64,000 nucleotides of DNA from CAXQUZ01 sp942491145 (GTDB lineage: Bacteria; Myxococcota_A; UBA796; UBA2385): contig CALOBC010000025.1 in NCBI GenBank assembly GCA_942491145.1, forward strand, positions 62,001 to 126,000, given 5' to 3'. This document shows, piece after piece, positions 9,303-17,802 of the stretch. How positions within the stretch are numbered: the stretch's first letter is position 1; each line of letters starts with the position of its first letter. A model generated the notes under the pieces. It was given only the letters and a program-made list of their open reading frames with translations. It was not told the origin of the DNA and searched no databases. The position numbers and the translations under genes are program-made.

Positions 9303-10187
9303 ATGACTGCCTACCGCTCCATCTTTCGCGAGAGCCTCTTCGAGAACACTGTGGTGGTCATCACCGGGGGCGGCTCGGGCATCGGCCGGTGCACCGCCCA
9401 CGAGCTGGCCTCCCTCGGCGCGACGGTGGTGCTGACCGGGCGCAAGGCCGAGAAGCTGGACGCCACCCGCGCGGAGCTTCTCGAAGACGGCATTCCCGGC
9501 GACCGAGTCGACACGTGCACCTTCGACATCCGTGACGAAGCATCGGTCGAGACGGCCATCGCCGGCATCCTGAAGACCCACGGCAAGGTCGACCACCTGT
9601 TCAACAACGCGGGCGGTCAGTTTGCGGCGCCGGCGGTCATGATCTCGGCCAAGGGCTTCGACTCGGTGGTGCGCACCAACCTGCTGGGCGGCTTTCTGGT
9701 CGCCAAGGCGCTCATGCTGCAACACTGGACCCGCAACCCTGGCGGCTCGGTGGTGAACATGCTGGCCGACATGTGGCGGGGCATGCCGGGCATGGCGCAC
9801 TCGGGGGCGGCGCGCATGGGCATGCTCAACTTGACCCGGACGCTCGCGGTCGAGTGGGCGCCCCAGGGAGTGCGCGTCAACGCCATTGCGCCGGGCTGGG
9901 TGGCTTCGTCGGGGATGGACACCTATCCCGAGGAAGTCCAGATGATGATTCCCCACCTGCGCGCCAGCGTGCCCCTCAAGCGCCTCGCCAGCGAAGCCGA
10001 GATCTCCGCCGCCATCGTATATCTGATGAGTCCCGCGGCGGCGTTTGTGACCGGTGCATGCATCAAGGTGGACGGGGCGGCCCCCCTCGCGCCGATGCAC
10101 TACCCGATGCCCGACCACAACAACTCAACAGCGTTTGATGGCTTCCACCGGGCGGTGCTGCCCAAGGCACTCCAAGACGCTGACTAA
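9303..10187 (+). CDS. SDR-family reductase (AtuB/2,4-dienoyl-CoA reductase-like) with altered active site
   Basis: 294-residue short-chain dehydrogenase. The cofactor motif TGGGSGIG is at residues 21-28 and NNAG at 101-104. The usual Ser...YxxxK triad is absent: the aligned segment reads MAHSGAARMG, with His166 where Tyr is expected and no Lys four residues on. This pattern occurs in the citronellol-dehydrogenase/dienoyl-CoA reductase-like branch. A strong AGGAGG precedes the ATG. The palindromic operator just upstream is shared with tetR, linking this enzyme to the carboxylase operon and so to branched-chain or isoprenoid acyl-CoA metabolism. The substrate is inferred, not shown. Confidence 0.85.
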   Translation: MTAYRSIFRESLFENTVVVITGGGSGIGRCTAHELASLGATVVLTGRKAEKLDATRAELLEDGIPGDRVDTCTFDIRDEASVETAIAGILKTHGKVDHLFNNAGGQFAAPAVMISAKGFDSVVRTNLLGGFLVAKALMLQHWTRNPGGSVVNMLADMWRGMPGMAHSGAARMGMLNLTRTLAVEWAPQGVRVNAIAPGWVASSGMDTYPEEVQMMIPHLRASVPLKRLASEAEISAAIVYLMSPAAAFVTGACIKVDGAAPLAPMHYPMPDHNNSTAFDGFHRAVLPKALQDAD

Positions 10188-10227
10188 GGCGTGGAACAGG
10201 GCATCTTTGGTGTTTCTGCACCGCAGC

Positions 10228-10254
10228 GGTCACAGCGGCTGAGGCTGTCTCGTC
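10228..10254 (+). promoter_or_regulatory. Candidate ECF41-type promoter
   Basis: GGTCACA at 10228-10234, a 16-base spacer, then CGTC at 10251-10254. From memory, ECF41 promoters use TGTCACA and CGTC, so this differs by one base in the -35. It lies 43 bases before the oxidoreductase that is translationally coupled to an ECF41 sigma gene, as expected for autoregulation. Confidence 0.6.
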
Positions 10255-10296
10255 TGTCTTCCCTCCGGCCCTTCCGCCGGAGCGAAGAGAGGTCCC

Positions 10297-11484
10297 ATGC
10301 CTTGCCTTCCCCCGTCCGTCGACGTCGCCATCATCGGTGGTGGCTACGCGGGCGTCATCGCGGCCACTCGGCTCAGCTTGGGCGGCGCCACCGTCTGTCT
10401 GGTTGACCCCAAGCCCCACTTTGTCGACCGGGTGCGCCTGCACGACCACGCCGCAGGACGGACTTGGGCGTTCCTGCCGTGGTCGCGGGTGCTTAGCCCT
10501 GGGGTGCACCGGGTGCAGGGCCGGGTGACTGCGCTTCGAGCTGGCTCCCTCGAGATCCGGACGCCCCACGACACCCTGTCCATCGATGCTGCCCATGTGC
10601 TATTGGCCACGGGAAGCACGTCCCGCAGGTTGTTTGAGGGCCCCCAGGTGCTGCACCTGGACCAGCCCCAAGCGATGCGCGAGCGGCTTCGGCGCAGACC
10701 GGACGCACCCGTCTCGGTGATTGGCGGGGGGACCACGGGCATCGAGGTGGCCACGGCCCTCGCGAGCACCGGACGCCCGCTGACCCTCGTGGTCCCGCCA
10801 GAGCACCCGCTCCTTGGACTCGGCGCCGCGGACGCCCACTGGCTGGACAGCCACCTGGACCGGCTCGGGGTGAGCGTGGTGCGAGACACTATCCAACACG
10901 TCGATGAACACGGCGTTCACGGGCTGCACAGCACCCCGGCAGAGCTCGTCCTGCCCTGCACTGGCTTTCAGGCCTCGGGGGCCGCCCGCGCCCTGGGCCT
11001 GCCCACCCAAGACCAGGGGCAGGTGGCCGTCTTGCCCACCCTCGCCGTGCTCGGCCACCCCAGCCTCTGGGCGGCTGGAGACGCAGCCGTGGTGCCGACG
11101 ATGCCCTGGCTGCACATGTCCTGCGCTGCGGCATTGCCGATGGGCGCCCACGCCGCCGCCAACATCCTCGCGACCCTGCGAGGGGACCGTGCCCAGCCGC
11201 TGTCCCTCGCGCTCCCCGTCCGGTGCACTGCGCTCGGCCCCCGCACGGCCCTCGTCCAACAGATGGGCGCTGGGGGTCCAGAAGGCTGGTGCCTGCGGGG
11301 ACTTGGGGCGGCCGTGATCAAAGCGGGCATCGTCGCCATGGTCTCGCGGATGTCCCGCTGGGAAGCCCAGGCTGGCCGCCCGCTGTACCGTTGGGCGCAG
11401 GGCCCCGTGCCTGCTTCGCTGGATGCCACCCCCCGCCAAGCCTTGGCCCTCAAATCTGTACCGGAGGCCGGAGCCCACCCATGA
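10297..11484 (+). CDS. FAD-dependent NAD(P)H oxidoreductase (NDH-2/AIF-like)
   Basis: 395 residues with two dinucleotide-binding motifs: FAD site VAIIGGGYAGVIAA near residues 9-22 and NAD(P)H site VSVIGGGTTGIEVA near 139-152. A third FAD contact, LWAAGDAAVV, is near 265 and is followed by the MGAHAAANI helix. It resembles class II NADH dehydrogenase and AIF-like reductases; electron acceptor unknown. Its last codon overlaps the sigma-factor start in ATGA. ECF41 sigma genes are commonly paired with genes for carboxymuconolactone decarboxylases, oxidoreductases or epimerases, so this is its likely partner and probable target. Confidence 0.85.
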   Translation: MPCLPPSVDVAIIGGGYAGVIAATRLSLGGATVCLVDPKPHFVDRVRLHDHAAGRTWAFLPWSRVLSPGVHRVQGRVTALRAGSLEIRTPHDTLSIDAAHVLLATGSTSRRLFEGPQVLHLDQPQAMRERLRRRPDAPVSVIGGGTTGIEVATALASTGRPLTLVVPPEHPLLGLGAADAHWLDSHLDRLGVSVVRDTIQHVDEHGVHGLHSTPAELVLPCTGFQASGAARALGLPTQDQGQVAVLPTLAVLGHPSLWAAGDAAVVPTMPWLHMSCAAALPMGAHAAANILATLRGDRAQPLSLALPVRCTALGPRTALVQQMGAGGPEGWCLRGLGAAVIKAGIVAMVSRMSRWEAQAGRPLYRWAQGPVPASLDATPRQALALKSVPEAGAHP

Positions 11485-12356
11485 CCCCCGACGAATTCAG
11501 CCGCCTGCGCCCGGGTCTGGTGCACCAAGCCTACCGGATGCTCGGCGAGGTCCAACGTGCCGAAGACATCGTGCAGGAGGCCGGACTGCGGGCCTTCCAG
11601 CAGGAGGTCCACCACCCCGGCGCGTGGCTCCGACAGGTCGTCTCGCGCCTGTGCTTGGATGAGATGAAGAGCGCGCGGGCCCGGCGGGAGACCTACCCTG
11701 GGCCTTGGCTTCCTGAGCCGTGGGTGACCCAAGAGCCCGAGTCAGACGCCATCCTCAACGAGTCCATGCACATGGCCACGATGTTGGTGCTGGAGACACT
11801 CACGCCGGCCCAGCGGGTGGCCTTTGTGCTGCGGGAAGTCCTGGACGAGGACTATGCCGACATCGCTGCAACCATGGGCATCTCCGCCGACAGCGTGCGC
11901 CAGCATGTGACCCGTGCCCGCCGCCGGCTCAAGGAAGACCGGCCCCCCCTGAGTGCCGCTCCGATGGAGCACATGGCGCTGCTGGGTCAGCTCGCCGCAG
12001 CGATGCAGTCCGGGGACGCCCTCAGCCTCCAGTCGCTCCTGTGCGCCGAAGTCGTCGGCTTGTCCGATGGCGGCGGCAAAGTCAACGCAGCACGGGTGCC
12101 CATCCATGGGCCACTGCGCATGGCGCGCACCTGGACCGGGCTGCTGCGCCTCACGCCGCCGGGGTTTGGCTACGCGCCCGCTTGGGTCAACGGCCTGCCG
12201 GGTGTCTTGGGCGGCCACGACGGCGTCATCACCAGTGTGATGGCGTTTGGGGTCCGGGACGGCCAGCTGGCCCGCGTGTGGACCATGCTCAACCCCGACA
12301 AGCTCGCCCACCTGCGCCAGCACACCCCTGACTTCGCGGTGCTCCAGCCATCCTGA
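11481..12356 (+). CDS. ECF41-family RNA polymerase sigma factor with SnoaL-like C-terminal domain
   Basis: 291 residues. Sigma region 2 occupies residues 1-65 (VHQAYRMLGEVQRAEDIVQE) and region 4 about residues 110-155 (DYADIAATMGISADSVRQHV). The ECF41 hallmarks are present: WLPEP in the linker near residue 75, DGGGK (usually DGGGR) near 196, and NPDKL near 270 in the extra C-terminal SnoaL-like domain, which replaces a classical anti-sigma factor in this family. It overlaps the oxidoreductase by ATGA, so levels of the two proteins should be tied. The signal it senses is unknown. Confidence 0.9.
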   Translation: MTPDEFSRLRPGLVHQAYRMLGEVQRAEDIVQEAGLRAFQQEVHHPGAWLRQVVSRLCLDEMKSARARRETYPGPWLPEPWVTQEPESDAILNESMHMATMLVLETLTPAQRVAFVLREVLDEDYADIAATMGISADSVRQHVTRARRRLKEDRPPLSAAPMEHMALLGQLAAAMQSGDALSLQSLLCAEVVGLSDGGGKVNAARVPIHGPLRMARTWTGLLRLTPPGFGYAPAWVNGLPGVLGGHDGVITSVMAFGVRDGQLARVWTMLNPDKLAHLRQHTPDFAVLQPS

Positions 12357-12368
12357 GCCCCCTGCTCA

Positions 12369-12875
12369 TCAAGTCTCTCGCAACACCCAGAGGCTGCCGT
12401 CTCGCTCTCCGACGGGGAAGGCCCGCAGGGGCTGGGTCGCGGGACCCTGGACCACCGCACCGTCCGCGGCAAAGCGGGACCCGTGGCACCCACACCACGC
12501 CTCGGTCGCTTCGGCATCCCAGGCCACGCCACACGCCCCGTGCGTGCACGTGCTCCACAGCGCAACCCAACACCCTGGCGCCGTGCACGCAATCAGCACG
12601 TACAGCAAGGACTCGGGCACCGCGACCACCGCAGAGCCACCGACGGTGTCGAGCCCTTCGTGGTCGGCAAGGGGCACCTGAACCCAGCCGTTTTCAGCGT
12701 CCCCCACCGGCACTTCGCACGACGCTGCCGAGTCGGTTCCTGGGGCATCACTGTCCAGGCTTGTGGTGTCCTTGCGTTGGTCGCTGCCCGCTTCCGTCGT
12801 GCTGCACGCCATCAGCAGGCACTGCGCGCCACAACCCAACACGACCGACCGACGGCTCAATGCGGAGGCGCTCAC
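12369..12875 (-). CDS. Rieske [2Fe-2S] lipoprotein
   Basis: 168 residues. The N-terminus has SRRSVV, suggestive of Tat export, followed by a lipobox-like LLMAC with Cys24. The Rieske ligands are clear: Cys110-Thr-His112 with Cys115, and Cys128-Gly-Cys130-His131-Gly-Ser, so both cluster ligands and the disulfide cysteines of bc1-type Rieske proteins are kept. It therefore probably carries a high-potential cluster on the outer face of the inner membrane or in the outer membrane. No cytochrome b or oxygenase gene is adjacent. Its ATG overlaps the stop of the preceding lipoprotein gene (ATGA), placing it under the same cobalamin riboswitch. Partner unknown. Confidence 0.83.
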   Translation of the reverse strand: MSASALSRRSVVLGCGAQCLLMACSTTEAGSDQRKDTTSLDSDAPGTDSAASCEVPVGDAENGWVQVPLADHEGLDTVGGSAVVAVPESLLYVLIACTAPGCWVALWSTCTHGACGVAWDAEATEAWCGCHGSRFAADGAVVQGPATQPLRAFPVGERDGSLWVLRET

Positions 12876-13606
12876 AGGACTTCGCCATTCACCACGGCGA
12901 CCCCATCCAAGTCGAAGCCGCCGGACGTGCCCTCGTAGCTGTTGGCCCCGGAGTCGACGATCCGCACATAGCGGGCCCGCTCGATGCCCAGGTCCGCCAG
13001 ATCAAAGGCGTCCCCACCCGCCACAGCGGGGTCGGTCGGGTCGATGCCGTTGTCGGGGTGGGACCAGACCAGCCCCACACCAGCACACCCAGGATACCCT
13101 CCAGCAGCATCTTCAGCATCGCACGGCCACTCGTGCCAGGTCTCGCCGTCTTCGCTCACGGCAACCCGACCCGTCTCCAGCCAGCCCGTGAACGGATTCT
13201 CGAAGACCAGCAAGTCCGGGCCCTCTCCGTCGACGATGCCAATGTCGGTGAGCTCCAACACAATGAGGCCCTCGCGGCCGAGCGACAGCACGTCCAGAGA
13301 CCCGGCGTCACCGGCACCCTGGGGGGGGCCATAGACGATCTCGGGGTAGCGATCGGCGCCAAAGCCTGCCGCCTCGCCAGGGGTGAAGAGCAGGGCGAGA
13401 TCGGCGAAGGGGTCCGGCTCGCCAGTGTCCCCGCCGTCTGCACCGTCCGCGCCATCACCACCGTCTGGACCTTCGCCGCCTTCGGTGCCGGTGTCCCCCA
13501 CGCCAGAGTCCACTGCCCCGCCGTCCTCCCCGCTTGACGACTTTGGCGCACACGCAAGCAGCCCCAACAACACAAGGGACGGGAGCATCAGTCGTTGAAC
13601 CATCAT
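12872..13606 (-). CDS. Cobalamin-riboswitch-controlled surface lipoprotein, unknown function
   Basis: 244 residues. A short signal peptide ends in a lipobox with Cys19 (LLGLLAC). A Gly/Asp/Glu-rich spacer to about residue 65 follows, then a compact domain containing SLDVLSLGREGLIVLELTD and GPDLLVFENPFTGW, and near the end a segment beginning ARYVRIVDSG. This resembles the beta-sandwich proteins often annotated only as 'cell surface protein'; fine function is unknown to me. It is the first gene after a cobalamin riboswitch, so its expression should fall when B12 is plentiful. A role in corrinoid capture at the outer membrane is a reasonable inference. The start is the first of two adjacent ATGs; the Shine-Dalgarno is weak. 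Confidence 0.8.
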   Translation of the reverse strand: MMVQRLMLPSLVLLGLLACAPKSSSGEDGGAVDSGVGDTGTEGGEGPDGGDGADGADGGDTGEPDPFADLALLFTPGEAAGFGADRYPEIVYGPPQGAGDAGSLDVLSLGREGLIVLELTDIGIVDGEGPDLLVFENPFTGWLETGRVAVSEDGETWHEWPCDAEDAAGGYPGCAGVGLVWSHPDNGIDPTDPAVAGGDAFDLADLGIERARYVRIVDSGANSYEGTSGGFDLDGVAVVNGEVL

Positions 13607-13740
13607 GGCGGGCCTCGAAGCAGGGATTCATCCTGGCAACTTCGGGGCAGGCACGCGCGACCGACCGGCACGTGCACACGCAAGACCGTCCAGCGACACG
13701 GCATCCTTCTTCCCCGAAGAACACACGCAGTCGTGCAGAG

Positions 13741-13926
13741 GCCGGTCTCCTGGCTGCTGGGTCGTCCACAGTCCGCGCCTTCCCAGTGATGAACACCAGT
13801 GGCAGTGCGGGCCGTGTCGCCAGTCACAGTGGCGGGGGCCGCGCCGGCTCGCAGAAGGTGACTGGCACCTTTGCTCCGGCTTCCCGTTTCACCGCAGTCC
13901 CCATGACAGGGACGGCGGCACCTCAA
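13741..13926 (-). promoter_or_regulatory. Cobalamin (B12) riboswitch
   Basis: Read on the minus strand, the conserved blocks occur in order: GGTGCC at the 5' end, CGGTGAAACGGGAAGCCGG (13894-13876), CCCCCGCCACTGTGA, GCCACTGG...CTGGGAAGGCG, and the B12 box AGCCAGGAGACCGGC (13755-13741). This is the standard cobalamin aptamer. The leader then continues 134 bases to the lipoprotein start. A short hairpin TTCTTC-GGG-GAAGAA (13721-13707) follows without a U-run, so control may be at translation rather than termination. Confidence 0.93.
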
Positions 13927-14031
13927 CACGCAGTGTGGCCAAAGAACAGTGGTCGCAAGCTACGAGGTCTGCCCCGCCCCGTCAATGTTTGCGCGGTTGC
14001 TATGCTTGCCGCTCCCCCCGAGGCAGGCCCC

Positions 14032-14568
14032 ATGCGCGACGGTCCCCTGCGGTGTGCCATCAAGGCGGTGGTGCGCACCATCTGGACCCTTGAAGCCGGC
14101 TTGCGGCGGCCGCTTCAGCCCCGGTCGCGCTGGGTGCTGCACGGGTCCTGCAACGGCTGTGGGGCGTGCTGCGAGCGCCCGACAATCGCCGTCAGCAAGC
14201 TGTTCTGGCGATGGCCCACCCCTCGGCGTGCGTTCCTGGCTTGGCAGCGGCGCATCAACGGCTTCGAGCTGGTGAACAAGCTGCGCGGCCCCACGCGGGC
14301 ATTTGTCTTTCGGTGCACCCACTTTGATGAGAACACCCGCCAGTGCGACAGCTACGCCAGCCGTCCGTGGATGTGTCGCGCCTATCCCCGGGGCCTGCTC
14401 CGACAGCCGTGGCCGGAGCTCTTCGATGACTGCTCCCACACCCTCGAAGACCGCGAGGGCGCCGGACTCGCGGCAGCCCTGGACCAGACGGACCTGTCGC
14501 CGGAGGCCCGTGAGAAGCTGAAGAGTGCCCTGCGGCTGCCGGGCGCCCGGCCACCCGAACCGGACTGA
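14032..14568 (+). CDS. YkgJ-type cysteine-cluster protein
   Basis: 178 residues. The conserved cysteine pattern of the YkgJ/zinc-iron-chelating family is present: CNGCGACCERP near residues 40-50, then CTHFDENTRQCDSYASRP and CRAYP near 98-122. Such proteins bind a metal or iron-sulfur centre; the function is mostly unknown. I chose the ATG at 14032, preceded by GAGG, over an ATG at 14002. It is divergent from the cobalamin-controlled lipoprotein and shares the upstream region with its riboswitch leader, but nothing shows common regulation. Confidence 0.8.
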   Translation: MRDGPLRCAIKAVVRTIWTLEAGLRRPLQPRSRWVLHGSCNGCGACCERPTIAVSKLFWRWPTPRRAFLAWQRRINGFELVNKLRGPTRAFVFRCTHFDENTRQCDSYASRPWMCRAYPRGLLRQPWPELFDDCSHTLEDREGAGLAAALDQTDLSPEAREKLKSALRLPGARPPEPD

Positions 14569-14587
14569 CCCTCCTTCGGGGAGAGCC

Positions 14588-15061
14588 TCAGCGGCGGCGC
14601 CACCGGGGGGGCTTCAGCTCGTCAGTGAACGGCGCGAAGATCATCGCCACCACGTCACCCACGCACAGTGTGACGACCAGCGAACCGAGGCCAAACAGCA
14701 GCCCCACGGCCACCGCGCCCAGCACCACCCAGGCACCCAACAAGGAGTCGGGGACCCCCGCGGCGCCCCACAGCCCCGCCCACACCACAACATGCACCAG
14801 CGCCACCCGCGCCGACAGGCCACGCAGCGCCGCCCGATCCATCCATCGACTGCGCCCACGGACCAGCCACGTGAGCACGCCGGTCGACCCGCCACACATG
14901 CCGAAGAGCACGGCCAGCAGCCCCACCCGGCCCCACACCATCCACGACAGCGCCCCGCACACAAGCTCGGCAGACACCATGCCCGCGGCCAAGGCCCACA
15001 CACGGCGGCCCAGCGCGCCCACGCGGCGACTCGGCTCCGGGGTCTCAGGCCAGTCCCACAT
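14588..15061 (-). CDS. Hypothetical inner-membrane protein
   Basis: 157 residues with about four hydrophobic helices (roughly 22-42, 45-65, 85-105, 110-140), ending in the positive tail KPPRWRRR. No recognised family. A good AGGGGG precedes the ATG. It is convergent with the YkgJ-type gene and divergent from the ether-lipid operon. Reading frame and hydrophobicity support a real gene; function unknown. Confidence 0.65.
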   Translation of the reverse strand: MWDWPETPEPSRRVGALGRRVWALAAGMVSAELVCGALSWMVWGRVGLLAVLFGMCGGSTGVLTWLVRGRSRWMDRAALRGLSARVALVHVVVWAGLWGAAGVPDSLLGAWVVLGAVAVGLLFGLGSLVVTLCVGDVVAMIFAPFTDELKPPRWRRR

Positions 15062-15360
15062 GGCAACCCCCTAATGCAGCGGCCGGACTGGCCCATCACC
15101 TCGCCGTGGCGCCCACAACCGTGGCCTCGGTCCCCCGGACTTCGACCAGTTCGGGCCGGAATCCCCACTGCGAAGCCGTTTTCGCACCGTCAGCTTTACG
15201 AGGATGTCGCAAGCCAGCCGTGGCCCCCCCGGGCCTGGGCGCGTTAGCTCGCCGCCTCCCCAGTGGTCCGGCCGTCCAGCCCGGCGCTTCGGCTCAGCCT
15301 GATGCTCCACGACCACTACACTTCGGGCAATCGCCCACCCAATCTGCGTTGGAGTCGACC

Positions 15361-16098
15361 GTGCCCCACGGCGAGACCATCTCCACCCCCGGCCGCGGCA
15401 GCAGTGCAGCCTACTTTGATGTCGACGGCACGCTGGTCGAAGGCAACCTGCTGCTGCCGACGTTCTACTTCCTGGCAAACCAAGCCCGCCCCAAGGACAG
15501 CCTGCTGCGCATCGGCAAGGCCCTCCTGAGCGGTCCGGCGATGGCCATGGCCGAGCTTCGCGACCGCCGCTTGTTCAACGAGATGCTCTTTTCCCAGTTC
15601 AAGGGCATGAGCGAAGACCGCATGATCGTCGTCGGTCAGGACGTCTTCGAGCACATTGTCCAACCCCGGCTGTTCGCGGGCGCCCAAGACCTCATCGACA
15701 AGTGCAAGGCCGCCGGACAGCGCGTCATCCTCGTGACCGGGTCCTTGGACGTCGTGATGGTCCACCTGGCCGAGCATCTCGGTGCCGACGAGCTCATCAG
15801 CAACCGGCTCGAGTTCAAGGCCCGCTACGCCACCGGCAAGCTGCTTCGCCCCGTGGTCGCTGGGCCCGAGAAGTCCGGGCTCATCGTCGAAGACGCACGG
15901 GTCAATGGCCACGACCTCGCCCGCTGCCACGGCTACTCGGACTCCTACTCCGACGTGCCCATGCTCTCCGTGGTGGGCCATCCCGCCTGCATCAACCCCG
16001 ACTCCCGCTTGCGCCGGCTCGCCCACGCCTATGACTGGCCCATCCTCGACATCTCGCGCCCTGCTCGCGAAGACCGTCGGGACGCCGCCCGCGGCTGA
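15361..16098 (+). CDS. HAD-superfamily phosphatase (IB type, SerB-like)
   Basis: 245 residues. HAD motif I is DVDGTL (Asp nucleophile near residue 21), motif II VTGSLD near residue 131, and motif IV is in HGYSDSYSDVPML near residues 192-204. The helical cap between motifs I and II fits the IB subfamily that includes phosphoserine phosphatases and lysophosphatidate-type phosphatases. I used GTG 15361, preceded by GGAG; no ATG fits. It is the first gene of a four-gene lipid operon, 48 bases before the LarA-like gene, so a lipid or glycerol-phosphate monoester is a likelier substrate than phosphoserine. Confidence 0.82.
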   Translation: MPHGETISTPGRGSSAAYFDVDGTLVEGNLLLPTFYFLANQARPKDSLLRIGKALLSGPAMAMAELRDRRLFNEMLFSQFKGMSEDRMIVVGQDVFEHIVQPRLFAGAQDLIDKCKAAGQRVILVTGSLDVVMVHLAEHLGADELISNRLEFKARYATGKLLRPVVAGPEKSGLIVEDARVNGHDLARCHGYSDSYSDVPMLSVVGHPACINPDSRLRRLAHAYDWPILDISRPAREDRRDAARG

Positions 16099-16146
16099 GC
16101 CCCCGCCCCGCATCGCTTCTTCATCTCTTCTGCTTCGGATTCCCAG

Positions 16147-17802
16147 ATGGACCATCCCTGCGTCGTCACCATCGACCACCGCTCCCGTCCCCGCGTGCTG
16201 TTCAGCGGCACCCGCTTGGTGGAGGTGGACCTGCCTGTGGGCACCCGGGTCATCTACCCGAAGCCCCCGATCCAGGGCCTCCAGAACCCCGACGCAGCGG
16301 TGCGATACGCACTGAACCATCCCCTGGGCATGGACCCCCTGTTCTCCATGCTCAAGCCGGGCATGAAGGTCACCATCGCCATCGACGACCTGTCGATGCC
16401 GCTGCCCCCGATGAAGGGCCCGGACAACCGCCAGCGGGTCATCGATCCCATCATCCAGATGCTCGATGACTACGGCGTAGACGACGTCGAGCTCATCATC
16501 GCCACCGCCTTCCATCGCCCGATGGATGCCGGCGAGATCAAGCACATCGTGGGCGCCAAGACCTTCAACCGGTTCTGGCCAGACCGGCTCTACAACCACG
16601 ACGCCGAGAAGCCCGACGGGCTCAAGTACCTGGGCACCACCGAGGACGGCATCGAGGTCGAGATCAACCGCCGCGCCGCCGACAGCGACCTCGTGATCTA
16701 CGTCAACCTCACCTTCGTGACGATGAACGGCGGCCACAAGTCCATGGGCACGGGCCTGGTCGGCTACCGCACCTTGCGCGGCCACCACAACCCCTCGTCC
16801 GTGCGCAAGACCGGCTCGTACATGGAGCCCAAGCGCTCCGAGCTGAACCGGCTGATGGTCAATGTCGGCAAGCTCATCGAAGAGAAGGTCAAGGTCTTCC
16901 ACATCGAGACCACCGTCAACAACCGCATGTTTGACCGGCCGCTCGACATCCTCGGCAAGAACGAGGACGACCTGTCCGACACCGAGTGGAAGGCGATGAA
17001 GGGCTTGGTGAAGGCCCTCAAGATCCTGCCCCAGAAGGCCCGTCAGGCCATCTTCGAGAAGGTGCCCGCCCCTTACGAGCTCATCGGTGTCTACGCCGGC
17101 GCGTGTGAGCCAGTGCACGAGGCCATCCTCCACAAGGTCCACCAGCAGCTGTTGGTGCCCATCAGCGGCCAAGCCGATGTGGTGATCTTCCCGATCCCCT
17201 ACATCAGCCCCTACAACGTCAACGCGTTCCTGAACCCGCTGCTCGTCAGCGTCATGGCCGAGGGCTACCTCTACAACCTGCACCGGGGTGCGCCGCTGCT
17301 CAAGAAGGGCGGCACGCTCATCATTCTGCACCCGTGCACGGACCGCTTCGACCGCGACCAGCACGCGTCCTACGCCGAGTTTTTCCACAAGCTGCTGCCC
17401 CGCACCCGCGACGCGATGGAGCTGCACAAGCAGTACGAGAAGGAATTCTCGAAGCACCCCGGCTACATCCAGCAGTACCGCACGGGTAAGGCCTACCACC
17501 CCGTCCACCCCTTCTACATGTGGTACTGGGGCGAGAATGGCCGCCAGTGGCGCGGTCGCGTCATCGTGGTGGGCGCCGACAACGAGTACATCCCGGGCAT
17601 CCTCGGCTACGAGACCGCCCGCACGATGGACGAAGCCCTGCGCATGGCGAAAGAGACCGGCCCGGCCGACCCCTCCATCACCTGCATGCGCATCTGCCCG
17701 GTCGTGATGGCCGATGTCACCGCCGATCCCGCCCCCGCGGCCATCGTCGACGGCGCCGCTGAGTCGGACAACGGTGCTGAGCAAGACGGAGACAACGCAT
17801 GA
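16147..17802 (+). CDS. LarA-like (DUF2088/lactate racemase N-domain) protein
   Basis: 551 residues, longer than the roughly 425 of lactate racemase. The N-terminal half has the LarA-type pattern: IAIDDLSMPLPPM (compare the Asp-His/Asp-x-x-Arg-Pro-x-Pro region), ATAFHRPMDAGEIK, NHDAEKPDGLKYLG and VTMNGGHKSMG. LarA uses a nickel-pincer nucleotide; several candidate ligand His residues are present, but cofactor use cannot be confirmed. The protein is soluble with no signal peptide. Its stop overlaps the start of the giant lipid enzyme (ATGA), so it is stoichiometrically tied to it. The reaction in lipid synthesis is unknown; isomerisation or epimerisation of a hydroxyacyl or glycerol-type intermediate is only a guess. 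Confidence 0.75.
   Translation: MDHPCVVTIDHRSRPRVLFSGTRLVEVDLPVGTRVIYPKPPIQGLQNPDAAVRYALNHPLGMDPLFSMLKPGMKVTIAIDDLSMPLPPMKGPDNRQRVIDPIIQMLDDYGVDDVELIIATAFHRPMDAGEIKHIVGAKTFNRFWPDRLYNHDAEKPDGLKYLGTTEDGIEVEINRRAADSDLVIYVNLTFVTMNGGHKSMGTGLVGYRTLRGHHNPSSVRKTGSYMEPKRSELNRLMVNVGKLIEEKVKVFHIETTVNNRMFDRPLDILGKNEDDLSDTEWKAMKGLVKALKILPQKARQAIFEKVPAPYELIGVYAGACEPVHEAILHKVHQQLLVPISGQADVVIFPIPYISPYNVNAFLNPLLVSVMAEGYLYNLHRGAPLLKKGGTLIILHPCTDRFDRDQHASYAEFFHKLLPRTRDAMELHKQYEKEFSKHPGYIQQYRTGKAYHPVHPFYMWYWGENGRQWRGRVIVVGADNEYIPGILGYETARTMDEALRMAKETGPADPSITCMRICPVVMADVTADPAPAAIVDGAAESDNGAEQDGDNA

Noticed and set aside
13455..13929. Short open frames across the region between the lipoprotein and YkgJ-type genes
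   Set aside because: The sequence is explained by the cobalamin riboswitch; the frames have no start signals or motifs.
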